NCBI GenBank assembly: GCA_002454975.1
Contig: DKJZ01000069.1
Span: 31,059-95,058, forward strand
Origin: Hylemonella sp. UBA6679
Lineage (GTDB): Bacteria > Pseudomonadota > Gammaproteobacteria > Burkholderiales > Burkholderiaceae_C
DNA length: 64,000 bases
Direction: 5' to 3'
A model generated the notes under the pieces. It saw only the letters and a list, made by a program, of their open reading frames with translations, did not search any database and was not told the origin of the DNA. Position numbers and translations under genes: made by a program. Shown here one piece after another: positions 52,564 through 63,241 of this stretch. Numbering within the stretch: position 1 is the first letter of the stretch; every line of letters begins with the position of its first letter.

Positions 52564-52815
52564 TCAGCTCTGCGCCTGCAGCCTGCGGTATTTTTGCCAG
52601 AGCGTTTCTTGGTCTTCTATTTTTTCAGGATTGATCGGAATGCAGGCCACCGGGCACACCTGCACGCACTGGGGCTCGTCAAAATGGCCCACGCACTCGG
52701 TGCAACGGTTGGGGTCGATCTCATAGATTTCAGGCCCCAGGTAAATGGCCTGGTTGGGGCACTCGGGCTCGCACACATCGCAGTTGATGCATTCATCGGT
52801 GATCATCAATGCCAT
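52564..52815 (-). CDS. YfhL-type 2[4Fe-4S] ferredoxin
   Basis: 83 residues with two cluster motifs: CINCDVCEPECPNQAI near 9 and a second with an insertion (CTECVGHFDEPQCVQVCPV, near 38). The 8-residue loop in the second motif and the C-terminal helix place it in the Allochromatium-type ferredoxins with low potential. Electron partner unknown; iorAB in the same window is a candidate user of ferredoxin, without direct evidence. It sits downstream of coaD on the same strand, 13 bases away. Confidence 0.93.
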   Translation of the reverse strand: MALMITDECINCDVCEPECPNQAIYLGPEIYEIDPNRCTECVGHFDEPQCVQVCPVACIPINPEKIEDQETLWQKYRRLQAQS

Positions 52816-52828
52816 GGTTTGCGCCTCT

Positions 52829-53329
52829 TTACGCGGTCTTGAGACGACCGACTTTTTCCAGCAAACGCTGGGCCACCAGCGGGTCTACAAACGCGTCAAT
52901 CTCTCCGCCCAAGGTGGCAATTTCACGCACCAAGGTGCTGGAAATGAACTGGTATTTGTCGCCTGGCGTGAGAAACACGGTTTCCACATCGGGCATGAGG
53001 CTGCGGTTCATCCCTGCCAACTGAAACTCGTAGTCAAAGTCGGTCACGGCACGCAAACCCCGCACCATGACCTTGGCGCCGTGGGCCACCACAAAGTCGC
53101 GCATCAGCCCAGAAAATGGCTGCACCGACACATTGCCAAACGGCATGACCAAAGACTGCACCATCTCCATGCGCTCATCCAAGGTGAACATGGTTTTTTT
53201 ATGATGGCCTGCGGCCACCACCACAATCAGGTGGTCAAACAACTGCGCGGCGCGGCGCAGCATGTCGAGGTGGCCCAGGGTGATGGGGTCAAAAGTGCCG
53301 GGGTAAACGGCGGTGATACCAGCTGTCAT
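52829..53329 (-). CDS. coaD: phosphopantetheine adenylyltransferase
   Basis: A 166-residue enzyme of coenzyme A synthesis. The nucleotidyltransferase signature YPGTFDPITLGHLDML near 10 includes the GH pair; RGLRAVTDFDYEFQ near 95 and ISSTLVREIATLGG near 133 complete the site. It overlaps rsmD by 4 bases, the standard rsmD-coaD pair. Confidence 0.97.
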   Translation of the reverse strand: MTAGITAVYPGTFDPITLGHLDMLRRAAQLFDHLIVVVAAGHHKKTMFTLDERMEMVQSLVMPFGNVSVQPFSGLMRDFVVAHGAKVMVRGLRAVTDFDYEFQLAGMNRSLMPDVETVFLTPGDKYQFISSTLVREIATLGGEIDAFVDPLVAQRLLEKVGRLKTA

Positions 53330-53994
53330 GGCGTGGCCTCCTGATGGCGAGCTTGCAGCAGGTGCGCATGAACCGCACCCGCTTTCAAATAACGGTGCAC
53401 CTGCAAACCCAGGGCATCCAAAGACGCTTCATCCCAGGCCTGTGGTGCTTCCAAATAAATCCAGCCGCCCGGTGCGAGCAGGGCTTTTGCCGCGCGCAAA
53501 GCTGCCTCAAACACAGGCGCCTCAAAAGGCGGGTCAATGAACACCAGGTCCACCGAAGCCGCAGACTGGCGCGCCAGCCAATGCAGCGCGTCACCACGGA
53601 TGAGCTGCACGCTTTGGGCTTTGAGCTGCTGCTGTGTGGCTTGCAAGCGGCCAAGCAAAGCCGGGTTTTGTTCGAGCATCACCACGCTGGCTGCACCGCG
53701 TGAGGCGGCCTCCCAACCGAGGGCACCCGTGCCGGCAAACGCGTCCACACAACGCCAGCCACCCAAGTCTTGCCCCAGCCAATTGAACAAGGTTTCACGC
53801 ACGCGGTCGGGTGTGGGGCGCAAGCCAGGCTCATCAGGCACCGCGAGCTTGGTGCGCTTCCATTGCCCACCAATGATGCGGATTTCACCAGGCACCGCCC
53901 CTTTTCTGAAAGTGGGCTTGCCAGGTTTGATGGCAGCGCGCGCTGGGGCCGATGGGGCCGATGGGCCACGCTGCGGTGTTCGGGTTTTGTTCAA
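53326..53994 (-). CDS. rsmD: 16S rRNA (guanine966-N2)-methyltransferase
   Basis: 222 residues. After a basic N-terminal extension (~1-35), the RsmD core starts IRIIGGQWKRTKL, followed by RPTPDRVRETLFNWLG near 60, the SAM site DAFAGTGALGWEAASRGA near 83 and the catalytic DPPFEAP near 157. It overlaps the M16 peptidase gene upstream and coaD downstream by 4 bases each. Confidence 0.95.
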   Translation of the reverse strand: MNKTRTPQRGPSAPSAPARAAIKPGKPTFRKGAVPGEIRIIGGQWKRTKLAVPDEPGLRPTPDRVRETLFNWLGQDLGGWRCVDAFAGTGALGWEAASRGAASVVMLEQNPALLGRLQATQQQLKAQSVQLIRGDALHWLARQSAASVDLVFIDPPFEAPVFEAALRAAKALLAPGGWIYLEAPQAWDEASLDALGLQVHRYLKAGAVHAHLLQARHQEATP

Positions 53995-55331
53995 GGCTGC
54001 GCTCCCACCACCACCGTGACCATGCGTTGCGGCTGGAGGTGCCGTTTGAACGCCGCTTTGATCTGCGCAGCACTGACCTTGGCAACCTGGTCTGTCCAGG
54101 TGTCGAGGTAATTCAAAGGCAATTTGTGCGCAGCGATGTTGGCCACGTTGTCGAGCAGCTTGCGGTTGGCGTCAATGCGCAGCGCAAAACCACCAATGAG
54201 GTTGTCCTTGGCCGCCTGTAACTCTTCAGTCGTGGGGCCCTCGTTCACAAAACGCGTCAGCACATCACGCGTGACTGCCACCGCTTGCGCAGCTTGGTCG
54301 GGCCGTGTTTGCAGGCTGACCGTGAAAGCACCGGCATGCAGGCCCGGGCTGAAGTTGCTGCTCACGCTGTAGCTCAAGCCGCGCTTTTCTCGCACCTCGG
54401 TGGTCAAGCGCGACACAAAGCCGCCGCCGCCCAAAATGTAGTTGCCCACCAGCATGGCAAAAAAATCGGGGTCGTTGCGTTTGATGCCAGGCTGCCCAAC
54501 GAGCACGTGTGCCTGGGCCGAGTCAAAGGGCAGGGTCAGTTCTTGCGCTTGCTGCAAAGGCGCCACCTCAGGCACCTCGGGCAAGGCCGGGCACGCGCCG
54601 GTTGGCAGCCCCTGCATGAGGCGCCCTACCAAGGCGTCGGCTTGAACACGGGTGATGGCCCCCACCAAGCTGATGCGGGCACGGCAAGGCAACATCACAC
54701 GGTTGTAAAAAGCGCGCATGTCAGCCACCTCGATGCGCTCCAGGTGCGCTGCCGTGACCTCAAACCCATAGGGGTGCTGACCGTACACGGCGGCGCTGTA
54801 GGCTTTGCCTGCACGGGTGGCGGGACGGGTGTTGGCCTCTTGGATGGCAGCCTGCCAACGCTTGCGCTCGGTGGCCCAAATGTCCGTGGGCCAAGCCGGG
54901 TGGCCCAGTTGTTGCGCGGCCAAGGCCAAGGTTTTTTCGAGCAAATCTGGGTAGGTCAGGGTGCGCAGGCTCAGGCTGAAGCGGTCTGCGCCAGCACCCG
55001 CGCCAAAAGAGGCGCCCAAATCAGCCCAGGCTTCGCTCAGGGCGTTTTCATCCAGCGCTGGGCGTGTGCCTTGGGCCATGACGCCCTTAGAAAACATGGC
55101 AGCAGAGGCTGCCGCCAGCCCGGCTTGTGCGGCTGGATCGCGGCGGCTGCCACCATCCACGTCGATTTGCACATCCAACATGGGAATGGACGGGCTCTCC
55201 ACCAAATAAACCTGTGCGCCACTGGCATGCTGCCAATGCGCAATGGGTATACCCGCCCAAGCTTGTTGGCAAAAACATGCTGCAAGCAGCATACAGCTTA
55301 GGTATTTAGCTATAGATTGATGAGCAAGCAT
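53991..55331 (-). CDS. M16-family peptidase homologue, non-catalytic partner
   Basis: 446 residues with a signal peptide (LSCMLLAACFCQQAWA). Fold of M16 peptidases (VESPSIPMLDVQIDVDGGSRRDP near 37), but the HxxEH zinc motif is missing; the equivalent region reads AAASAAMFSKG. The C-terminal domain has GGGFVSRLTTEVREKRGLSYS near 305. Such proteins form heterodimers with a catalytic M16 subunit, here encoded 12 bases upstream. Likely periplasmic processing or quality control. Confidence 0.88.
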   Translation of the reverse strand: MLAHQSIAKYLSCMLLAACFCQQAWAGIPIAHWQHASGAQVYLVESPSIPMLDVQIDVDGGSRRDPAAQAGLAAASAAMFSKGVMAQGTRPALDENALSEAWADLGASFGAGAGADRFSLSLRTLTYPDLLEKTLALAAQQLGHPAWPTDIWATERKRWQAAIQEANTRPATRAGKAYSAAVYGQHPYGFEVTAAHLERIEVADMRAFYNRVMLPCRARISLVGAITRVQADALVGRLMQGLPTGACPALPEVPEVAPLQQAQELTLPFDSAQAHVLVGQPGIKRNDPDFFAMLVGNYILGGGGFVSRLTTEVREKRGLSYSVSSNFSPGLHAGAFTVSLQTRPDQAAQAVAVTRDVLTRFVNEGPTTEELQAAKDNLIGGFALRIDANRKLLDNVANIAAHKLPLNYLDTWTDQVAKVSAAQIKAAFKRHLQPQRMVTVVVGAQP

Positions 55332-55343
55332 GCTTCTCCCCCT

Positions 55344-56810
55344 TCAATGCCGGAGGCCAGCGGCGGGTTTAGGACGGGGGCGGCTTTTGTCCACGGGCTG
55401 GGGCACCAGGTGGGCTATGGTCAGCTGCTGGTCTGAGAAATATTTGGCTGCCACGCGTTGCACCTGATCGGCGCTCACCTCACGCAAAGCGGCAATCACA
55501 CGGCTACCGGCGTCCAGGGGCAAGTCTTGTACCCAGTAATTGCCCAGCTCGCGGGCTTGGTTGAACACCGAGTCCAATTTGTAGACCTCACTGGCCACCC
55601 ATTGGGTTTTCACGCGCTGCAACTCGGCCTCGGTCACGCCCTCACGGGCCACTTTGGCCACTTGCTCACGTAAGGCAGTTTCGAGTGCCGCGCTGCTTTG
55701 ACCCGCAGCAGGCACACCGGTGAGCATGAAAAGTTGCGGCCCCCTGCCCCACAAGCCGTTGCCCGCACCCGCGCTGTCGGCCAGACGCTGCTGACCTTGC
55801 GTCAAGGCTCGGTCCAGGCGGGCACCACTGTAGCCATCGAGCACGGCAGCCAGCACCGTCAGCGCCAGGGCGTCTTGGTCATCGGGCTGCAGGGCGTCTA
55901 AGCGCTTGAGGCCAGGCACGCGGTAAGCCAGTGCCACATAGGCCTGCTCAGCCGGCGCTTTGAATTCAAAACGGCGCAAACCCTGTTGCTCGGTTTCGGT
56001 GCGGGGCTTGCGCTGGGGCAATGCGCGTGGCGCGATGCCGCCGTAGTGGCGCTCTGCCAAGGCTTTGACCTGGGCGACATCCACATCCCCGGCCACCACC
56101 ACAGCGGCATTGGCCGGTGTGTACCAGCGACGGTAAAACTCGCGCGCGTCATCGGGGGTCATGGCCTCCAAGTCGCTCATCCAACCCACCACCGGCCGGC
56201 GATACGGCGAAGACAAAAACACCTGCGCGTTCAAGGCCTCATGCAGCAAAGCGCGTGGGTTGTCTTCGGTGCGCATGCGGCGCTCTTCTTTGACGACCTC
56301 AAGCTCTTTTTTGAACTCCTCGTCGCTCCACTGGTTGTTGGCAAAGCGGTCGGCCTCGAGCTTCATCACGTCTTCTAGACGGTTGGCGGGAATTTGCTGG
56401 TAGTAACCGGTGTAGTCTTGGCCCGTGAAGGCGTTTTCACGCCCGCCCAGCGCTGCCACCTTGCGCGAAAACTCACCGGGCTGCAGGGTTTTGGTGCCTT
56501 TGAAAAGCATGTGCTCAAGCACGTGCGCCACGCCTGTGGTGCCATCCACCTCGTCCATCGCCCCCACACGCAGCCACAGCATGTGCACGGCCGTGGGCGC
56601 TCGGCGGTCAGGCTTGACGATGAGCGTCATGCCATTGGCCAGGGTGAACTGGTGGTGCTCGTTGGCTGCCTTGCTTTTGCTGGCAACTTGTGCAGCGCCT
56701 GAGGATAAGGACGGGGTGTTGAGCGGGCTCGACGGGCTTTGCGCACGCGCCCCAAAACCGGCCGCAAGCAGACCGGTCAACAGCAAAAGGCTTAGGCGGT
56801 GATGTTTCAT
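55344..56810 (-). CDS. M16-family zinc metallopeptidase, catalytic subunit
   Basis: 488 residues from the ATG at 56810 (MKHHRLSLLLLTG), a clear signal peptide ending near GARAQ. The zinc motif HVLEHMLFKG (HxxEH) lies near 95, with the distal Glu in the EELEVVKEERRMR-like helix near 165. The frame stays open for 98 further codons into ftsY on the other strand, an artefact. It lies between ftsY (divergent, 28 bases) and its inactive partner; the order ftsY/M16-M16-rsmD-coaD is conserved in betaproteobacteria. Confidence 0.92.
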   Translation of the reverse strand: MKHHRLSLLLLTGLLAAGFGARAQSPSSPLNTPSLSSGAAQVASKSKAANEHHQFTLANGMTLIVKPDRRAPTAVHMLWLRVGAMDEVDGTTGVAHVLEHMLFKGTKTLQPGEFSRKVAALGGRENAFTGQDYTGYYQQIPANRLEDVMKLEADRFANNQWSDEEFKKELEVVKEERRMRTEDNPRALLHEALNAQVFLSSPYRRPVVGWMSDLEAMTPDDAREFYRRWYTPANAAVVVAGDVDVAQVKALAERHYGGIAPRALPQRKPRTETEQQGLRRFEFKAPAEQAYVALAYRVPGLKRLDALQPDDQDALALTVLAAVLDGYSGARLDRALTQGQQRLADSAGAGNGLWGRGPQLFMLTGVPAAGQSSAALETALREQVAKVAREGVTEAELQRVKTQWVASEVYKLDSVFNQARELGNYWVQDLPLDAGSRVIAALREVSADQVQRVAAKYFSDQQLTIAHLVPQPVDKSRPRPKPAAGLRH

Positions 56811-56838
56811 AGAATGTGTCATTCTAAGAACGATCCCC

Positions 56839-57924
56839 ATGCTCAGCTTTTTCAAGAAGAAAACCCCTGTTGCGCCCGCAGTGGCAGACACCACCCCGGC
56901 GATTGCGCCGCCCGTGAGCACGCCTGCAGCTTCCCCTGCACCTACGTCTGTGCCTGCTTCTGCGCCTGTGTCGGCATCTGCACCGGCGCCATCTACATCG
57001 TCGTCTTCGGTATCCCCTGCCCCCGAGCGCAAATCCTGGCTGGCCAAGCTCAAAGACGGGCTGCGCAAAACCGGCTCGAGCATTGCCACGGTCTTTACCG
57101 GCACGCAAATTGACGAGCAGCTCTACGAAGACCTGGAAGCCGCCTTGCTGATGGCCGACACCGGCGTGCAAGCCACCCAAGCGCTGTTGGCCACCCTCAA
57201 GCAAAAGGTCAAGGACACCAAAACCACCGAGCCCACCGCCGTGAAAGCACTGTTGGCCGAGTGCTTGGCAGAACTGCTGGCGCCCTTGGAGCAAGCTTTG
57301 GTCATCGGCGAGCACCGCCCCACGGTGATCATGGTGGCGGGTGTGAACGGCGCGGGCAAAACCACCTCCATTGGCAAGCTCACCCACCACCTCAGCAACG
57401 AAGGCCAATCGGTCTTGCTGGCTGCGGCCGACACCTTTCGCGCCGCAGCGCGCGAGCAGCTGGGCGTGTGGGCCACGCGCAACACGGTAGACATCGTGAG
57501 CCAAGAAGGCGCTGACCCGGCCTCGGTGTGCTTTGACGCCATCACCGCTGGCCGCGCCCGCGGCAAAGACGTGGTGCTGGTCGACACCGCAGGTCGCTTG
57601 CCCACGCAGCTGCACCTGATGGAAGAGCTCAAAAAAATCAAACGCGTGGTGCAAAAGGCCGATGCCAGCGCCCCGCACGAGGTGCTGTTGGTGATCGACG
57701 GCAACACCGGGCAAAACGCGCTCGCCCAAGTCAAGGCCTTTGACGAAGCCCTGGGCTTGACCGGCCTGATCGTCACCAAGCTCGATGGCACGGCCAAAGG
57801 TGGGGTGCTGGCCGCGATCGCCCGCGAAAAACCCGTGCCGGTGTATTTCATTGGTGTGGGCGAGAAAATCGACGAGCTCGAGACCTTCAAGGCCAAGGAA
57901 TTCGCCCAGGCCTTGCTGGGCTAG
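56839..57924 (+). CDS. ftsY: signal recognition particle receptor FtsY
   Basis: 361 residues. The N-terminal A domain is short and Ala/Pro/Ser-rich (~10-60). The N domain (~65-150) is followed by the G domain: VAGVNGAGKTTSIGKL near 165, DTFRAAAREQL near 200, DTAGRLPTQ near 252 and TKLDGTAKGG near 312. It receives ribosome-SRP complexes at the inner membrane. Confidence 0.97.
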   Translation: MLSFFKKKTPVAPAVADTTPAIAPPVSTPAASPAPTSVPASAPVSASAPAPSTSSSSVSPAPERKSWLAKLKDGLRKTGSSIATVFTGTQIDEQLYEDLEAALLMADTGVQATQALLATLKQKVKDTKTTEPTAVKALLAECLAELLAPLEQALVIGEHRPTVIMVAGVNGAGKTTSIGKLTHHLSNEGQSVLLAAADTFRAAAREQLGVWATRNTVDIVSQEGADPASVCFDAITAGRARGKDVVLVDTAGRLPTQLHLMEELKKIKRVVQKADASAPHEVLLVIDGNTGQNALAQVKAFDEALGLTGLIVTKLDGTAKGGVLAAIAREKPVPVYFIGVGEKIDELETFKAKEFAQALLG

Positions 57925-57982
57925 GGCTCAGAGCGAACACCAGGCCGCAAAGCGGATAATGTCGGGTTAAAGACGGCACACC

Positions 57983-59428
<1,446 letters not shown>

Positions 59429-59442
59429 CGAACGAGACACAC

Positions 59443-59955
59443 ATGACTGCACAAACCGAGATCGCTCCCCTGCAATGGTCCGAGGCCCTGGTGCTGGGCG
59501 ACGCCAAGACCGACACCACCCACCAGGAGTTCATCGACCTGGTGCACAAAACTGAAGCTGCCACTGGCACAGAACAAAGCACGCTGTACGCCGACTTGGT
59601 AGCCCACACCGTAGAGCACTTTGGCCAGGAAGAGCGTTGGATGTTGGCCGCTGGCCTGAACGCTGGGCACTGCCATTTCTCTGAGCACCGCAATGTGCTG
59701 GAGGTGATGAAAGAGGTGGAGCGTCGCGCCGCTTTGGGCGAAACGCATTTGATTGCCAACATGCTTGAAGCCCTGGCCGAGTGGTTCCCCATGCACGCCA
59801 CCAGCATGGACGCTGGCCTGGTGGAGTATTTGCAAACCACCGGCTTTGACACCGCCACCGAATCTTTCAAGGGCGAGGCGCCCACGATTGAACTGGCTGC
59901 ACCCGAGCAAGGCTGCGGCACACATCACGATAACAACGCACCTAAGGACTGCTGA
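59443..59955 (+). CDS. bacteriohemerythrin-like protein
   Basis: 170 residues of the hemerythrin fold. Iron ligands are recognisable: His in DTTHQEFIDLVH near 22-26, HTVEHFGQEERWM near 52-60 and CHFSEHRNVLEVM near 75-80. Residues ~110-150 are an extra helical part, and the tail (GCGTHHDNNAPKDC) has His and Cys residues that might bind metal. It probably senses or carries O2 or protects iron enzymes. It lies 5 bases before lldD, likely co-transcribed with it. Confidence 0.8.
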   Translation: MTAQTEIAPLQWSEALVLGDAKTDTTHQEFIDLVHKTEAATGTEQSTLYADLVAHTVEHFGQEERWMLAAGLNAGHCHFSEHRNVLEVMKEVERRAALGETHLIANMLEALAEWFPMHATSMDAGLVEYLQTTGFDTATESFKGEAPTIELAAPEQGCGTHHDNNAPKDC

Positions 59956-59960
59956 ACACC

Positions 59961-61112
59961 ATGACTGTCATCACCACCATTGAAGACCTGCGCGTTTTGG
60001 CCGAGAAGCGCGTGCCACGCATGTTTTACGACTACGCCGACTCGGGCTCTTGGACCGAGAGCACCTACCGCGCCAATGAAAGCGACTTCCAAAAAATCAA
60101 GCTGCGCCAACGCGTGGCGGTGAACATGGAAGGCCGCAGCACGGCCACCAAGCTCATTGGCATTGACGCGAAAATGCCGGTGTGTATCGCGCCCGTGGGC
60201 TTAACCGGCATGCAGCACGCTGACGGTGAAATCCACGCCGCCCGCGCGGCTGAAAAGTTTGGCATTCCCTTCACGCTCTCGACCATGAGCATTTGCTCGA
60301 TCGAGGACGTGGCCGAGAACACCAGCGCGCCTTTCATCTTCCAGCTCTACATGATGCGTGACCGCGACGCCATGGCCCGCATGATTGACCGCGCCAAAGC
60401 GGCCAAGTGCAGCGCCCTGGTGCTCACGCTGGATTTGCAAGTGATTGGCCAGCGCCACAAAGATCTGAAAAACGGCCTGACCGCCCCACCCCGCCCCACC
60501 TTGGCCAACATCATCAACCTGGCCACCAAGCCACGCTGGTGCTTGGGCATGCTGGGCACCAAGCGCCACACCTTCCGCAACCTGGTGGGTCACGTCAAAG
60601 AAGTGAGCGACATGAAATCGCTGAGCGCCTGGACGCGCGAGCAGTTCGACCCACGACTGAGCTGGGCCGACATTGCCTGGGTCAAAGAGCGTTGGGGCGG
60701 CAAGCTCATCCTCAAAGGCATCATGGATGTGGAAGACGCGGTCCTGGCCGTCAAGAGCGGTGCAGACGCGCTGGTGGTGAGCAACCACGGTGGTCGTCAG
60801 TTGGACGGCGCACCTTCGAGCATCGAAGCCCTGCCCGCCATCGTGGCCGCTGTGGGCAGCGACATTGAGGTGTGGATGGACGGCGGCATACGCAGCGGCC
60901 AAGACGTGCTCAAGGCCTGGGCCTTGGGTGCCAAGGGCGTGATGATTGGTCGCGCCATGGTCTATGGCCTGGGCGCCATGGGCGAGGCCGGTGTGAGCAA
61001 GGCGCTGGAAATCATCCACAAAGAGCTGGATGTGACCATGGCTTTTTGCGGCCACACCAACCTGCTCAACGTGGACCAGAGCATCTTGTTGCCGGGCACC
61101 TATCCCGTCTGA
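59961..61112 (+). CDS. lldD: FMN-dependent L-lactate dehydrogenase / alpha-hydroxy-acid oxidase
   Basis: 383 residues of the FMN TIM-barrel family. MFYDYADSGSWTESTYRAN near 22 contains the substrate Tyr; the active-site His and Arg are in SNHGGRQLDGAPSS near 273; FMN phosphate-binding DGGIRSGQDVLKA near 307 and GRAMVYGL. LldD is the best match; other 2-hydroxy acids such as mandelate or glycolate remain possible. It follows the hemerythrin gene directly. Confidence 0.88.
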   Translation: MTVITTIEDLRVLAEKRVPRMFYDYADSGSWTESTYRANESDFQKIKLRQRVAVNMEGRSTATKLIGIDAKMPVCIAPVGLTGMQHADGEIHAARAAEKFGIPFTLSTMSICSIEDVAENTSAPFIFQLYMMRDRDAMARMIDRAKAAKCSALVLTLDLQVIGQRHKDLKNGLTAPPRPTLANIINLATKPRWCLGMLGTKRHTFRNLVGHVKEVSDMKSLSAWTREQFDPRLSWADIAWVKERWGGKLILKGIMDVEDAVLAVKSGADALVVSNHGGRQLDGAPSSIEALPAIVAAVGSDIEVWMDGGIRSGQDVLKAWALGAKGVMIGRAMVYGLGAMGEAGVSKALEIIHKELDVTMAFCGHTNLLNVDQSILLPGTYPV

Positions 61113-61129
61113 TTGCATAGGGGGCGAAG

Positions 61130-62359
61130 GTGTCTGAGCCGACATCAACCCGCCCCCGCCGCATTGCGCACCTGGACATGGACGCGTTTTACGCGTCGGT
61201 GGAGTTGCTGCGCTACCCCCAACTCAAAGGCCTGCCGGTGGTCATCGGTGGTGGGCGTCGTCGTGAAGATGAGCTGCTCTCACGCCTGAACACGCAACAC
61301 CCCGAACGCGTCTGGACCGAGCAAGACCTGGGCGAAATCCCGGTGGAATTTTTTCCACGGTTGTCCGGGTATGCGGGCCGGGGCGTCATCACCACGGCCA
61401 CTTACGCGGCGCGCCAATTCGGCGTGGGCTCAGCCATGGGCTTGATGAAAGCCGCAGTGCTGTGCCCGCAAGCGATTTTGTTGCCGGTGGACTTTGAGCG
61501 TTACCGCGCGTTCTCACGGCAGTTCAAAGACATCATCACCGACATTGCGCCCTGCATGGAAGACCGCGGCGTGGACGAGGTCTACATCGACTTCACCGAG
61601 GTGCCCGGTGGCCAGCGCGAAGGTGGCCGGGTGCTGGCGCGCTTGATTCAAAAATCGATTTTTGAAGCGACGGGACTCACCTGTTCGGTGGGTGTGGCAC
61701 CCAACAAATTGCTGGCAAAAATGGCCAGCGAGTTCAACAAGCCCAACGGCATCTCGGTGGTGATGCCGCACGACCTGGAGGGGAAAATTTGGCCACTTGC
61801 CTGCAGAAAAATCAATGGCATTGGCCCCAAGGCAGATGCCAAGCTGCAAGGCTTGAGCATCCACACCATCGGCGAATTAGCCGCTTGCACGCCTGAGTTT
61901 TTGATGGCACATTTCGGACGCAAAAGTGGGCTGTGGATGCACCACGCCGCCCATGGGCGTGATGAGCGACCGGTGGAAACCCACAGCGAACCCGTGAGCC
62001 TGAGCCGCGAAACCACCTTCAGCCGCGACCTGCATGCGGTGCAGGACAAAGCCGAGCTCTCCGGCATCTTCACCCAACTGTGTGAACGCGTGGCAGCCGA
62101 CTTACAGCGCAAGGGCTACCGCAGCAAAACCATCGGCATCAAGCTGCGGTTTTCAGACTTTTCCATCGTGACGCGCGACATCACTTTGGAGGTGGCCGTG
62201 GATGATGTGCAGGCCATCCGTCAAGCGGCTGGGCAGTGCCTCAAACGCGCGCCCTTACAACAAAAATTACGCTTGCTGGGGGTGCGGGCTGCGTCGCTGG
62301 TTAAGCCTCAAAATCAACCTGAGGCCATACCCAGCATGACCGAGCAGCTCCTGATTTAG
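61130..62359 (+). CDS. dinB: DNA polymerase IV with insertion in the palm domain
   Basis: 409 residues with a GTG start at 61130. Y-family polymerase: catalytic Asp16 in HLDMDAFYASVE, DRGVDEVYIDF near 142, helix-hairpin-helix CRKINGIGPKADAKL near 227, and little-finger domain (~285-400). Between IGGG (40-42) and RGVITTATYAARQFGV (84-99) are about 40 extra residues absent from E. coli DinB. The C-terminus (TEQLLI) could be a weak beta-clamp motif. Bypasses lesions at the cost of fidelity. Confidence 0.93.
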   Translation: MSEPTSTRPRRIAHLDMDAFYASVELLRYPQLKGLPVVIGGGRRREDELLSRLNTQHPERVWTEQDLGEIPVEFFPRLSGYAGRGVITTATYAARQFGVGSAMGLMKAAVLCPQAILLPVDFERYRAFSRQFKDIITDIAPCMEDRGVDEVYIDFTEVPGGQREGGRVLARLIQKSIFEATGLTCSVGVAPNKLLAKMASEFNKPNGISVVMPHDLEGKIWPLACRKINGIGPKADAKLQGLSIHTIGELAACTPEFLMAHFGRKSGLWMHHAAHGRDERPVETHSEPVSLSRETTFSRDLHAVQDKAELSGIFTQLCERVAADLQRKGYRSKTIGIKLRFSDFSIVTRDITLEVAVDDVQAIRQAAGQCLKRAPLQQKLRLLGVRAASLVKPQNQPEAIPSMTEQLLI

Positions 62360-62368
62360 GAGCAAGCC

Positions 62369-63238
62369 TTACTGCCGCGCGTGCCGCGTGTTACCGGGCA
62401 GTGCTTGCGGGTGGCTGGTGCGAAACGGGTTGATGTCCAGGCCACCGCGGCGGGTGTAGCGGGCGTACACAGCGAGTTTGTTGGGCTGGCACTGGCGCCA
62501 GATGTCGGTGAAGATGCGCTCCACACACTGCTCGTGGAACTCGTTGTGGTTGCGAAAACTCACCAGGTATTGCAGCAAGCCTTCCTGGTCAATTTGCGGC
62601 CCGCTGTAACTGATTTGCACACTCGCCCAATCGGGCTGGCCGGTCACCAAGCAATTACTTTTGAGCAGGTTGCTCACCAACACCTCGCTCACCGGCGCCT
62701 CACCTGTGGTGGCTTTGAGCAACTCAGGCGCAGGCTGCGTGTGGGTGCATTCAATGTCCAGGCGGTCTAGGCTCAAGCCGTCGAGTTCATGCACCGGTTC
62801 GCGGTCAAACATCTCGGGCAGGATGATCCTCACACCCACGCTGCCGCTTTGGTTCGAGCCGCGCCACACCGCTTCGCTCAGGTCTTGACGAAGCAGCGTT
62901 TGCACCGCTTGCGCATCCGCAAAGCGCGAGTTGTTGAAGCTGTTCAAGTACAGCTTGAAGGATTTGCTCTCGACGATGTTGCGCGTTTCGCAAGGCACGG
63001 TGATGTGCGCCAAGGCCACCTGGGGTTTGCCGCGCAAATTGAGCCAACTCAGCTCAAACGCGGTCCATAAATCAGCCCCCATGAAAGGCAGCTTGTCACT
63101 CAAGCCTATCTCGTCGCGCTTCACGGCACGCGCTATCGGGAACAAGAGCGAGGGGTCGTACTGGTCCGCGTAGGACGAGGCCTTGCCCAGGGGCGAGTCT
63201 TCAGGGCGAAGGGGCTGATCGGGGTTCATGGAGGTCAC
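62369..63238 (-). CDS. queF: NADPH-dependent 7-cyano-7-deazaguanine reductase
   Basis: 289 residues with a GTG at 63238 after AGGA; the ATG at 63229 is an alternative. This is the long, two-domain (YqcD/E. coli) form: an N-terminal half with ELSWLNLRGKPQVA near 54 and ESKSFKLYLNSFN near 97, and a C-terminal half with catalytic Cys in SNLLKSNCLVTGQPDWA near 188. It makes preQ1 for queuosine in tRNA. It lies 3 bases after yaaA. Confidence 0.96.
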   Translation of the reverse strand: MTSMNPDQPLRPEDSPLGKASSYADQYDPSLLFPIARAVKRDEIGLSDKLPFMGADLWTAFELSWLNLRGKPQVALAHITVPCETRNIVESKSFKLYLNSFNNSRFADAQAVQTLLRQDLSEAVWRGSNQSGSVGVRIILPEMFDREPVHELDGLSLDRLDIECTHTQPAPELLKATTGEAPVSEVLVSNLLKSNCLVTGQPDWASVQISYSGPQIDQEGLLQYLVSFRNHNEFHEQCVERIFTDIWRQCQPNKLAVYARYTRRGGLDINPFRTSHPQALPGNTRHARQ

Positions 63239-63241
63239 AAC

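Noticed and set aside
56811..57104. 98-codon N-terminal extension of the M16 peptidase frame
   Set aside because: It would run through the ftsY start; the signal peptide begins at the ATG at 56810.
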